40,329 nucleotides of DNA from Phycisphaerae bacterium. Its GTDB lineage: Bacteria; Planctomycetota; Phycisphaerae; Phycisphaerales; SM1A02. The position numbers were made by a program, and so were the translations under genes. Below the pieces are notes generated by a model. The model made no database searches. It was not told the DNA's origin and saw only the letters and a list, made by a program, of their open reading frames with translations. Below are positions 33,096-40,329 of the stretch, in pieces. The stretch is taken from assembly GCA_016795035.1 (NCBI GenBank), contig JAEUIT010000006.1, positions 1 through 40,329 on the forward strand, written 5' to 3'. Positions within the stretch are counted from its first letter, which is position 1. The number at the start of each line of letters is the position of its first letter.

Positions 33096-33740
33096 ATGTC
33101 CTCGCACTTCTTCCATTGGCGCCCGCACCCGTGGCACGGCCTCCTTCCGGGCGACAACCCGCCGGCGCTCGTCACGGCGTTCATCGAGATCACGCCGTTC
33201 GATCTCGTGAAGTACGAGGTCCACAAGCAGACGGGCTATCTCAAGGTCGATCGTCCGCAGCGGACGAGTTCGACGCCGCCCGCGCTCTACGGCTTCATCC
33301 CGCGCACGTTCTGCGGCGAGCGCGTGCGCGATCTCTGCCCCGGCTGCGAGCGAGCCGACGGCGATCCCCTCGACATCTGCGTCCTCAGCGAGCGCCCGAT
33401 CAATCGCGGCGAAGTGCTGCTCGACGCGCGCGTCGTCGGCGGACTGCAGATGGTCGACGGCGGCGAGGCGGACGACAAGATCATCGGCGTCCTCAAGAAC
33501 GATCCCGTGTGGGGCAGCGCGAGCGACATTTCCGACATCCCGTCGGCCTTCGTCGAGCGCCTGCAACACTACTTCTCGACGTACAAGCTGAAGCCCGGCG
33601 AGCCGCCGCATGCGGTCATCCGCGCGATCTACAACCGCGAGCACGCGTTCCGAGTGGTCCGCGCGGCGCTCGCGGACTACGACGAGACCTACGGCGACGC
33701 GTTCACGACCGGGCGCAACGACTTCACGCCGCTCGACTGA
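33096..33740 (+). CDS. ppa: inorganic pyrophosphatase (family I)
   Basis: A 214-residue soluble pyrophosphatase that splits PPi to phosphate and pulls biosynthetic reactions forward. The Lys/Glu of [26 protein letters not shown], the metal-binding Asp triad in [13 protein letters not shown], and [12 protein letters not shown] match family I enzymes. The last block FSTYKLKPG is close to the usual FxxYK. An unusual feature is a Cys-rich insertion just before the Asp motif: [12 protein letters not shown], with a Cys-x7-Cys-x2-Cys spacing that could bind metal or respond to redox. The ATG at 33096 lies 127 bp from the divergent pseudopilin start. It is convergent with the SWIM gene, with a gap of 15 bp. 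Confidence 0.92.
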   Translation: MSSHFFHWRPHPWHGLLPGDNPPALVTAFIEITPFDLVKYEVHKQTGYLKVDRPQRTSSTPPALYGFIPRTFCGERVRDLCPGCERADGDPLDICVLSERPINRGEVLLDARVVGGLQMVDGGEADDKIIGVLKNDPVWGSASDISDIPSAFVERLQHYFSTYKLKPGEPPHAVIRAIYNREHAFRVVRAALADYDETYGDAFTTGRNDFTPLD

Positions 33741-33755
33741 GGCTCGCGGCCCGGA

Positions 33756-34859
33756 TCACTTGCTCGCGGCGTCGGAACTCGTCGTTGCAGGCGGCGATTC
33801 CGCAGACTGGTCGCGGAGCTTCTTGCCGGCCGCGGCGATGGAGTCGTAGATCGACGCAAGGAGACCGACGAGCGGGAACTTGCTCGTGGGCTGATTGGAC
33901 GGCGGCGGCGGCAACGCGGACTGTCCCTTCGCCGGCGCGGCCTGGATGCGCGCCGCGCGGTTGGCGTTCGCCTGGAACGGGCTCGGGCCGAGGCGTCGAA
34001 GGATCGCGTGCGGAACGTGCTCGTCGCCGGCGGCCTCGTCGACTTCGATGAGTCGGCGGCCGGGCTTCCAGAAGTCCTGCAGGCAGCGTTCGACGGGCGC
34101 CGGTGCGGCCGCGGTTTCGGCAGCGGGGGGCGTCGAGTGGGCGCGTGAGACGCCGCGGGTGGCGATGGTACGCGCCTCTTGCAAGCGCTCGAGCAGGCGC
34201 TGGCCGTCGAGGCCGCGCAGCGTGAAGGAGAGAAGGGGATCCGCTTCGACGCGCTCCGCAACGAGGAGCCACGCAACGCCGACATGCTTGCACGGCAGGC
34301 CGCCGAGCTCCGCGTGCAACGCGCAGGTGCACGAGTGGACGAGCCGATCCTCGCTCTCATGCACGAGGCAACCGCCGAGCCCTCGGAAGAGGAGCTCGAT
34401 CGTCTGCGGCAATTCGCCCGACAGGAGCTTCGCGCTCCAGATCGCTTCGGCCGCCATCGTCGCGACGACGCGATCCCATTCGGCGGGCGTGAGCTGCGCG
34501 ACTTCGATGCGCACGCGATACGGCCGCGGCGCACGACCTTGCACGACCGCCTCGACGAGTCCGGGCGTGATCGAGATCGACGCCGTCTGACCCGCGCGGG
34601 CGTAGTCGAGCGCCTCATTGAAGTGCTCCGTCGCGAGGCGGCCGAGGAGAAGCTTCGACCACGCGCTCGACGGCCAGGGGAGGTTGTCGGCGCCGTCCTT
34701 GCGGCGCAGGCGCACGCCGTTCTTGATGCGGCGCGGGCCGTCGTTGCGCCGCTGCGAGCGCGGGCTCGGTCCAGGGCCTGACGCGGTCGGCGGCGCGGTG
34801 CCGTTCGCCGGCGTCGCTCCGTTCGCGGATTCCGATGGTTGCGCCGGAAGTTGCGTCAT
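33756..34859 (-). CDS. SWIM zinc-finger protein
   Basis: A 367-residue protein. A disordered N-terminus rich in Ala, Pro, Ser and Gly (about 1-45) is followed by a folded part with WSKLLLGRLATEHFNEALDYARAG. The SWIM zinc finger has HSCTCALHAELGGLPCKHVG (about 169-190, CxCx(n)CxH), then a long linker with DFWKPGRRLIEVD and a Pro-rich tail. SWIM fingers bind DNA or proteins and are often encoded next to SNF2 helicases. The ATG overlaps the SNF2 stop by 4 bp (ATGA), so the two proteins are probably made together and may form one complex. One copy of the window motif lies near its 3' end (33783). Confidence 0.92.
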   Translation of the reverse strand: MTQLPAQPSESANGATPANGTAPPTASGPGPSPRSQRRNDGPRRIKNGVRLRRKDGADNLPWPSSAWSKLLLGRLATEHFNEALDYARAGQTASISITPGLVEAVVQGRAPRPYRVRIEVAQLTPAEWDRVVATMAAEAIWSAKLLSGELPQTIELLFRGLGGCLVHESEDRLVHSCTCALHAELGGLPCKHVGVAWLLVAERVEADPLLSFTLRGLDGQRLLERLQEARTIATRGVSRAHSTPPAAETAAAPAPVERCLQDFWKPGRRLIEVDEAAGDEHVPHAILRRLGPSPFQANANRAARIQAAPAKGQSALPPPPSNQPTSKFPLVGLLASIYDSIAAAGKKLRDQSAESPPATTSSDAASK

Positions 34860-37800
34860 GCCGGTTCCTCCATCGAGGTGCGCCGCAAGGTGAGCAGGTC
34901 GCGCAACTGGTGCGTCGAGAGTTCGGTGAGCCACGACTCGCCGGAGCCGATGATCTGCGCCGCGAGCTCCGTCTTCTGCTCGATCATCTGGTCGATGCGC
35001 TCCTCGAGCGTGCCGGCCGAGATCATCTTGTGCACGTTCACGGTGCGCTTCTGGCCGATGCGGAATGCACGGTCTGTCGCCTGATTCTCGACGGCCGGGT
35101 TCCACCAACGGTCGTAGTGGAAGACGTGGTTCGCGGCCGTGAGATTGAGGCCGACGCCGCCGGCCTTGAGGCTCAGGACGAAGATCGGCGCGGTGGGATC
35201 CTCCGACTGGAAGCGATCGACGAGCTGCTCGCGACGCCCCTGCGGCGTGCCGCCGTGGAGGAAGAGCGCCTCGGTGTCGAGCTCGCGCCGGATCATCGAC
35301 ACGAGGAGATGTCCCATCTGCCGGTACTGCGTGAAGATGAGGACGCGATCGCCGGCCGCGAGGATCTCCTCGAGCATGTCGATGAGGCGCGTGGCCTTGC
35401 CCGATCGCGCCGAGAGCGGCGTGGCGGTGTTGGTGTCCGCCTCTGCGAGCGGCGTGATGGCGGAATCGTCGCCGTCGGAATCGCCGCCACTCGTCGTTGC
35501 AGCTTCGACCTTCGCCGGATCGGGCGCGTTCGCCGACTCCTTGAGGAAGTGTGCCGGGTGGTTGCAGATCTGCTTGAGCTTGACGAGCGCCGAGAGGACG
35601 AGGCCGCGGCGGCGGATGCCTTCGGCCATGTCGACGCGCTGCAGCATGTCGTTCACGACCGAGTCGTAGAGCTGCGCCTGCTCCGGCGTGAGCGGCACGG
35701 ACTGCCGCGACTCGACGAGCGGCGGAAGGTCGGTGATGACCGTCGGATCGGTCTTCAGGCGGCGCAGCACGAACGGACGCACGAGCGAACGCAGTCGATC
35801 GGCCTGTCGGCGATCGCGGTGCCGCTCGATCGGCACGGCGAAGCGTCGACGGAAGTCCGCCTGCGCGCCGAGGTATCCCGGCGAGCAGAACTCCATGATC
35901 GACCAGAGTTCGCTGAGGCGGTTCTCGACCGGCGTGCCGGTGAGCGCGATGCGATGCGAGCACCGGAGCGAACGGATCGCGGCGGTCTGCTTCGTCGGCG
36001 GGTTCTTGATGTGTTGCGCCTCGTCGAGGACGACGCGCCGCCAGTGCACGCGCGAGAGCGACTCCTTGTCGCGGGTGACGAGCGCGTAGGTCGTGATCGC
36101 GACGTCGGACGCGAGCGCCGCCCGCTCGAACTGCTCGCCGGTGAGGCGCTCAAGGCCGTGATGCACCATCACCTTGAGCTCGGGCGCGAAGCGGCCGAGT
36201 TCGCGTGCCCAGTTGCCGACGACCGACATCGGTGCAACGAGGAGTGACGGGCCGACCTTGTCGGTGTGGCCTTCACGCTCGTGCTGGAGGAGCGCGATGA
36301 GCTGGATCGTCTTGCCGAGACCCATGTCGTCGGCGAGGCAGGCGCCGAGGCCGAACTTGTCGAGGAATGCGAGCCACGAGAGGCCGGCGAGCTGATACGG
36401 ACGGAGCTGTCCGCGGAAGAGCTCGGGCTGCGTGATCATCGTGAGCTTCTCCGAGCCGACGCCGCTGCGGAGGAGTTCGGAGACCCAGCCGGTCGAATCG
36501 AGGCCCAAGATCGGCAGGCTTCCGGTCGCCCCCTCGAGGCCGTGCGCGAGGCGCAGCGCTTCGAGGAGCGTCATCTGGCCGCCCGGATGGTCGGCGAGGA
36601 ACTTGCTCGCGCCCTGAAGATCTTCGGGCCGGATCTCGACCCAGCGCCCGTTCACCTTGAGAAGCGGCGAGCCGCTCGCGGCGAGATCGCGGAAGGCGTC
36701 GAGCGTCATCGGCTGTTCGCCGAGCGCGATCTGCCAGGTGTAGTTGACGAGGCTGTTGAGGCCGAGCTCGCTCTTCCGCGCGACGGCGCCGCTCGCCGAT
36801 TGCGAGGCGAACGCGTCGGTCGGTTCGCTGTCGATGAGAAGCCGCGCGCCGAGGCGACTTCCGACCTGGCCCCACCAACTCGGGACGAGGACTTCGAAGC
36901 CCGCTTCCGCCAGAATCGGCCGGTATTCGCGGAGGAATTGGTACGCCTCCGACGTCGAGAGATCGAGGCCCACGGGCGCACTCTCGTCGAGCGCCTTCTC
37001 GATGCGCGGCCAGATGCGGCTCGCGCGGCCGAGTTCGCCGAGGAGGACATCGGACGCTTCCTCGCCGTCCTTGCCGAGCCCAGCGAGCAGGCCCTTGAGG
37101 GCGCTCGCGCCTTGCTCCCAAATCTGTTCCGCTTCGATGAAGACGGGCGGATCGTCGGTCGTGACGAGCTTGAAGCGCAGGCGCCACTTCGCGGCCATCG
37201 CGGCTTCGGGCGTCTCGTTCGCGAGTTCGGGCTCGCTCAGTTCGAGGCAGAGGCGCACGAGGCGACCTTCGCTCACGTCGTCGAGCTGCGCGATCCACGC
37301 CCGCGCGCCGCGCATCAGCGCGGTGTCGCTCGAGTTCTGGCCGCGCACCGCGTCTTCGCGATCGAGGAGGCCGCTGAGCCACGCGACGTGCGGATCGCCG
37401 ACCGGATCGCGGTCCTCGATCGCTTCGGCATAACTCTCCGCCTGCAACACGGAGCGCACGAACGCATCGGTCATGCGCACGAGCGCCGACTCGAGGATCG
37501 TCCACGGCACGCCGCGGGCCTCGTCGTTGATGCAGCGGCACGCTGCAGGCATCGAGTCGAGGAGGGCCGCAAGCTGCTGCGAGGTCTTCTGGTCGGCGAG
37601 CCACGGCACCCACGCGGCCCGCACCGAACCCGCGCGTTCTTGCACGAGACTCGGGATGAATCGCTGGTCCGCGAGAAGGTCGGTGGCGACCCGCGCGACG
37701 GTCGTCCAGTAGGCGATGTCGTGCGCGAGCGCGATCGGCGTTGCAGCTCCGAGGGAACCCTCGTGTCGCGCGGCGTCGAGGTTGGCGAGAAGCGCGAGCG

Positions 37801-38233
37801 AGCGCTCGACGCGCACCGCGACGGCGGGCATCGAACACGCGGCGGGATAGGCCTCGAGGCGGGCGTCGTCGTCGAGGCCGATGAGGTCGGCGGCGCGATC
37901 GCTCGGAAGGGGCGCGGCGCTTGAGCCGTCCGGCGAACCGGGCGGAAGCCAGAAGGGAAGCGTGGCCGCAAGCGACGTCGACTCGCCGAAGTCGTCGGCG
38001 CTCGCAAGGCCGGCGCCGATGAGCGCGGCTTTCACCTCGTCGGCCGACGCGGCGAACGGGTGCGCCGGCGCGCCGTTCGACTGCCCATTGCCGTTATGCC
38101 CGTTCTCGTTCTCGGTGTCCTTCGCGCTCGCGCGCGTCGGAGATTGGAGCGCAACGCTCGCACGCGCCGCGTCGGTGTCCTCTGCCCAGCAGTGAAGTGC
38201 ACCTTTGGTCCAGACGGCGTGAAGCACCAACAT
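34856..38233 (-). CDS. SNF2-family DEAD/DEAH-type helicase
   Basis: A 1125-residue SWI2/SNF2 ATPase of the bacterial RapA/HepA-like group. The N-terminal half (about 1-600) is a helical, poorly conserved region, with an Asn/Gly-rich linker (NENGHNGNGQSNG) near residue 45. The motor has Walker A LADDMGLGKTIQLIALL (about 633), the DExx box VVLDEAQHIKNPPT (about 736), SAT-like ALTGTPVENRLSELWSI, then the helicase C domain with IFTQYRQMGHLL (about 968) and HYDRWWNPAVENQATDRAFR (about 1050), the conserved SNF2 motif V/VI. Such enzymes remodel DNA-protein complexes, for instance RNA polymerase recycling or defence-linked translocation. The target is unknown here. A tRNA gene lies 76 bp upstream on the same strand, and a SWIM gene is coupled downstream. 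Confidence 0.95.
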   Translation of the reverse strand: MLVLHAVWTKGALHCWAEDTDAARASVALQSPTRASAKDTENENGHNGNGQSNGAPAHPFAASADEVKAALIGAGLASADDFGESTSLAATLPFWLPPGSPDGSSAAPLPSDRAADLIGLDDDARLEAYPAACSMPAVAVRVERSLALLANLDAARHEGSLGAATPIALAHDIAYWTTVARVATDLLADQRFIPSLVQERAGSVRAAWVPWLADQKTSQQLAALLDSMPAACRCINDEARGVPWTILESALVRMTDAFVRSVLQAESYAEAIEDRDPVGDPHVAWLSGLLDREDAVRGQNSSDTALMRGARAWIAQLDDVSEGRLVRLCLELSEPELANETPEAAMAAKWRLRFKLVTTDDPPVFIEAEQIWEQGASALKGLLAGLGKDGEEASDVLLGELGRASRIWPRIEKALDESAPVGLDLSTSEAYQFLREYRPILAEAGFEVLVPSWWGQVGSRLGARLLIDSEPTDAFASQSASGAVARKSELGLNSLVNYTWQIALGEQPMTLDAFRDLAASGSPLLKVNGRWVEIRPEDLQGASKFLADHPGGQMTLLEALRLAHGLEGATGSLPILGLDSTGWVSELLRSGVGSEKLTMITQPELFRGQLRPYQLAGLSWLAFLDKFGLGACLADDMGLGKTIQLIALLQHEREGHTDKVGPSLLVAPMSVVGNWARELGRFAPELKVMVHHGLERLTGEQFERAALASDVAITTYALVTRDKESLSRVHWRRVVLDEAQHIKNPPTKQTAAIRSLRCSHRIALTGTPVENRLSELWSIMEFCSPGYLGAQADFRRRFAVPIERHRDRRQADRLRSLVRPFVLRRLKTDPTVITDLPPLVESRQSVPLTPEQAQLYDSVVNDMLQRVDMAEGIRRRGLVLSALVKLKQICNHPAHFLKESANAPDPAKVEAATTSGGDSDGDDSAITPLAEADTNTATPLSARSGKATRLIDMLEEILAAGDRVLIFTQYRQMGHLLVSMIRRELDTEALFLHGGTPQGRREQLVDRFQSEDPTAPIFVLSLKAGGVGLNLTAANHVFHYDRWWNPAVENQATDRAFRIGQKRTVNVHKMISAGTLEERIDQMIEQKTELAAQIIGSGESWLTELSTHQLRDLLTLRRTSMEEPA

Positions 38234-38308
38234 CAGCGGATCCGTGCCTCGCTCGGTGTCGCGTCGCGCGCCAGTCCGTCGGATGTGACGGGAGAGAACG
38301 CGGGCCAG

Positions 38309-38381
38309 TGATTGCGCCGGGACTCGAACCCGGGACCCGCTGGTTAAAAGCCAGCTGCTCTACCAACTGAGCTACGCAATC
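38309..38381 (-). tRNA. tRNA-Lys (anticodon TTT)
   Basis: Read on the minus strand, GATTGCG and CGCAATC form the 7-bp acceptor stem and the discriminator base is A. The D arm is GCTC...GAGC with AGTTGGTA in the loop. The anticodon stem GCTGG/CCAGC encloses CTTTTAA with anticodon TTT. The T arm is CCGGG/CCCGG with TTCGAGT. The total is 73 nt. CCA is not encoded. Confidence 0.97.
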
Positions 38382-38397
38382 GTGACCAGTCCGAAAG

Positions 38398-38423
38398 CGG
38401 GATCCCGGACGATCGGGGTCCCG
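38398..38423. other. hairpin upstream of the tRNA gene
   Basis: CGGGATCCC (38398-38406) and GGGGTCCCG (38415-38423) pair over 9 bp (one G-T wobble) with an 8-base loop, just upstream of the tRNA on its strand. There is no T-run. It may end a transcript arriving from the right, or be part of the tRNA leader. Confidence 0.35.
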
Positions 38424-38707
38424 TGATGACAGATCGACGAGTCTACCCGAGGCTTCGATGCATCAACGCATGTTGGCGTCGCCAAATACCGATCTCGTCA
38501 GAGACCGCGCGATGGCGTCGATCGACCTTCGGCTGCAACGGCTCGTCCGCGCGTTCGCGGTCCCGCGCCGGCGGAGCCTGCGCCTCGCGCGCGGCAATTG
38601 CGAGAGGTTGACTGAAGGGGCCCGCAAGGTCGTCCGATAAGGGTCGCGCCCACCGGACTTTGCGCGCCGGCGCAACGTCGCCTTCGCCTCTCTGAGGATC
38701 GCCCCCA
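38424..38707. other. gap between tRNA-Lys and the TolB-like gene
   Basis: No convincing gene is seen. A 60-codon open frame at 38458-38640 (plus) is Arg-rich, shows no recognisable domain and is probably chance. The gap contains one copy of the window motif (38533-38540), a TTGACT at about 38608 and a GATAAG at about 38635. The last two are too far apart (22 bases) to make a standard promoter with confidence. Confidence 0.4.
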
Positions 38708-40036
38708 ATGACTTCCCGCGCTTCGATTTCGCTCGTCCTTCTCGCTGGCGTTTCGCTCACTGCGTGCGAGACGTCGTCCCCGACGCATCACGGTTCGAGT
38801 GCCGGCGCCAACGGCTTGCAGTCGTCGACGCCCGTCGTCGCCGAACTTCCGCCGCCGCCCGTGAGCCTCGTCGAAGGCCGTGCGACGTATGGCGATCTCG
38901 AGGAGGCGAGCGGTGAATCGCACACGATGACCGTCGGCCTCTACGGCGAGGTCGATCCGAACTCGACGCCGCGCGCGGGGTCCGAAGGCGAGGGCAACCT
39001 TCGCCAGATCTCGTTCGCCCCCGAGGGCGGCGACTTCACCCCGGACATCGATCGTTCGGGCAGCTTCCTCGTGTACGCGTCGAAACAGCACAGCGAGCGC
39101 TTCGACCTTTACCGCAAGTCGATCGAGGGGCGCACCGTCACGCAGCTCACGGCCGACGAGTCCGACGACATCATGCCGGTGCTGAGTCCGGACGGGGCGA
39201 ATCTCGCGTTCTCCTCGAATCGCAACGGCAACTGGGACGTCTTCGTGATGCCGGCGAGCGGCGGCCCGGCGACCCAGATGACCTTTGAGTCGGACGACGA
39301 GGTCCAACCGACCTGGTCGCCCGACGGGAAGCAGCTCGCCTTCGCCCGGATGAACAAGCGCACCTCGCGCTGGGAGATCTGGATGAGTAACGCGCTCGTG
39401 CCTTCGAGCGCGACCTACCTGACCGACGGCTTCCTGCCGCGCTGGTGCCCGGATCCCAAGCAGACGCCCGAGCGCTCGAAGCTCCTCTTCCAACGCGCCC
39501 GGCAGCAGGGGAGCCGGCTGTACAGCGTCTGGACGATCGACCTGATGGACGGCGAGGCGGCGAACCCGACCGAGATCGTGACCGCGCAAAACGCCGCGAT
39601 CATTCAGCCGAATTGGTCGCCCGACGGCATGCAGATCGTCTTCACCACGGTGGTCGAGCCGGGGTCGCAGGGCAGTGAACTTCCCGAGCGGTCCGACCTG
39701 TGGGTCGTGAACGTCGACGGCACGGGTCGACGCATGCTGACCTCGGGGCCCTTCCGCAACATGCAGCCGGTCTGGGGACCGGACGCGAAGGTCTACTTCG
39801 TAAGTAACCGCTCGGGCATCGAGAACTTGTGGGCGGTCAGCGTGCGCGAAGGGGGCCACGGCGCCGTGCCGGGCGGCCACATGGCGAACGAGTCGAACGA
39901 TGGCCACGGTTCGGAGAGCCACGTCGCCGAGGACGCGCAGGCGGCAGTGTTGGACGACGCCGGTGCCGCCGACGCCGGCGGCCACGACGCGGCCGCCGGC
40001 CCCGAGGCGACGCCGCCGAGCACCCAGCCGCACTGA
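38708..40036 (+). CDS. TolB-like beta-propeller lipoprotein
   Basis: A 442-residue lipoprotein: signal peptide MTSRASISLVLLAGVSLTAC with the lipobox LTAC (Cys at about residue 20). A linker follows, then PD40/WD40-like repeats of the TolB kind: DFTPDIDRSGSFLVYASKQH, VLSPDGANLAFSSNRNGNWD, TWSPDGKQLAFARMNKR and NWSPDGMQIVFTTVVE. The C-terminal ~75 residues are a low-complexity tail rich in His, Gly, Ala and Asp (HGSESHVAED, GGHDAAAGPE). It probably binds other envelope proteins or ligands; it is not true TolB because the TolB N-terminal domain is absent. A repeat array begins 6 bp after the stop. Confidence 0.9.
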   Translation: MTSRASISLVLLAGVSLTACETSSPTHHGSSAGANGLQSSTPVVAELPPPPVSLVEGRATYGDLEEASGESHTMTVGLYGEVDPNSTPRAGSEGEGNLRQISFAPEGGDFTPDIDRSGSFLVYASKQHSERFDLYRKSIEGRTVTQLTADESDDIMPVLSPDGANLAFSSNRNGNWDVFVMPASGGPATQMTFESDDEVQPTWSPDGKQLAFARMNKRTSRWEIWMSNALVPSSATYLTDGFLPRWCPDPKQTPERSKLLFQRARQQGSRLYSVWTIDLMDGEAANPTEIVTAQNAAIIQPNWSPDGMQIVFTTVVEPGSQGSELPERSDLWVVNVDGTGRRMLTSGPFRNMQPVWGPDAKVYFVSNRSGIENLWAVSVREGGHGAVPGGHMANESNDGHGSESHVAEDAQAAVLDDAGAADAGGHDAAAGPEATPPSTQPH

Positions 40037-40041
40037 GGCAG

Positions 40042-40233
40042 TGGCCAGACCACTGCGCACTGGCCAGACCACTGCGCGTGTCGGGCACCCTGGCCACACC
40101 CGTGCGCGTGACCGCGCACTGGCCAGACCACTGCGCGTGCCGGGCACCCTGGCCACACCCGTGCGCGTGACCGCGCACTGGCCAGACCACTGCGCACTGG
40201 CCAGACCACTGCGCACTGGCCAGACCACTGCGC
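40042..40233 (+). repeat. tandem-like array of eight 17-bp repeats
   Basis: TGGCCAGACCACTGCGC occurs at 40042, 40061, 40120, 40179, 40198 and 40217, and the variant TGGCCACACCCGTGCGC at 40091 and 40150, all in one orientation. Units are joined by AC (19-bp period) or by 12-13-bp spacers. A 59-bp block (40061-40119) is repeated at 40120-40178 almost perfectly. Adjacent units can fold into short stems, because GCGCACTGG nearly matches the complement of CCACTGCGC. Confidence 0.95.
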
Positions 40234-40283
40234 GGGGCCGAACCGACGCCGGGGGTACGGGATTCTCTAGGGGACCAACGATC

Positions 40284-40318
40284 GCGAACGCGCACTGGAC
40301 AGACCAGTGCGCGTTCGC
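40284..40318. repeat. perfect 15-bp hairpin related to the 17-bp repeat
   Basis: The arms at 40284-40298 and 40304-40318 are exactly complementary over 15 bp (right arm CCAGTGCGCGTTCGC) around a 5-base loop ACAGA. The stem contains TGGACAGACCAGTGCGC, a variant of the 17-bp unit. No T-run follows. It could be a transcription stop, a structured mobile end or a protein binding site. Confidence 0.85.
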
Positions 40319-40329
40319 CGATTGATGGA

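Noticed and set aside
38458..38640. 60-codon open frame between the tRNA and TolB-like gene
   Set aside because: Arg-rich, no domain and no good ribosome binding site; probably chance.
40042..40233. CRISPR array
   Set aside because: Units are 17 bp with 2- or 12-13-bp spacers, and the spacers are themselves repeated; there are no unique 30-40-bp spacers and no cas genes.

Overview
The window looks like a chromosomal stretch of a high-GC member of the Planctomycetota, most probably class Phycisphaerae. I infer this from four things. There is a secreted HAF-repeat protein with two GC-type dockerin-like repeats, next to a protein ending in a PGPASLA / hydrophobic / RRRR sorting signal. Two orphan pseudopilin-like proteins have FTLVE and FTLIE N-termini. 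A DapL-type diaminopimelate aminotransferase and an LptD/OstA-like outer-membrane protein are present. I could not run a database search, so the assignment rests on recognised sequence signatures.

Layout. 1-2838: the 3' end of an unidentified gene, then a DUF900-type esterase lipoprotein gene (minus strand) sitting between two clusters of a 17-bp repeat. 2839-4642: Lon-N-domain protein, rhodanese/DUF2892 membrane protein and AhpD-like protein (plus). 4658-6724: secreted helical protein and YbjQ-family protein (minus). 6804-12181: EVE-domain protein, HAD phosphatase, then a lemA-htpX-(membrane protein)-lemA cluster and ruvB (plus). 12144-17723: a tightly overlapping minus-strand run, read as UbiA-family prenyltransferase, LptD-like protein, RidA and trypsin-like lipoprotein. 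18001-20313: two exported surface proteins; the reading frame of the first is broken by four copies of an 8-bp tandem repeat. 20523-22423: ribH-nusB-ftsY. 22584-23968: pseudopilin plus membrane protein, bracketed by heptamer-repeat hairpins. 24130-27740: dapL, methyltransferase, M42 peptidase and a disordered protein (minus). 27997-31560: a large tricorn-like S41 protease. 31608-32968: lipoprotein and pseudopilin (minus). 33096-33740: inorganic pyrophosphatase. 33756-38233: SNF2-family helicase followed by a SWIM zinc-finger protein (minus). 38309-38381: tRNA-Lys(TTT). 38708-40036: TolB-like propeller lipoprotein. 40042-40318: an array of the same 17-bp repeat plus a perfect hairpin.

Genes are densely packed. 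Many neighbours overlap by 4 bp at ATGA, GTGA or TTGA junctions (EVE/HAD, lptD/ridA, ribH/nusB, pseudopilin/membrane protein, pseudopilin/lipoprotein, SNF2/SWIM), so translational coupling is likely. Most content is housekeeping: riboflavin, lysine, SRP targeting, recombination, lipopolysaccharide assembly and protein quality control.

The unusual signals are mainly non-coding. They are a strongly over-represented motif (core CTGCAACG, extended GSCTGCAACGNNGAG, at least 28 copies in both orientations), a possible phase-variation repeat in a signal peptide, an intergenic 17-bp repeat family confined to the two ends of the window, and heptamer-repeat inverted repeats that look like terminators. 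I found no rRNA, CRISPR array, transposase or known riboswitch.
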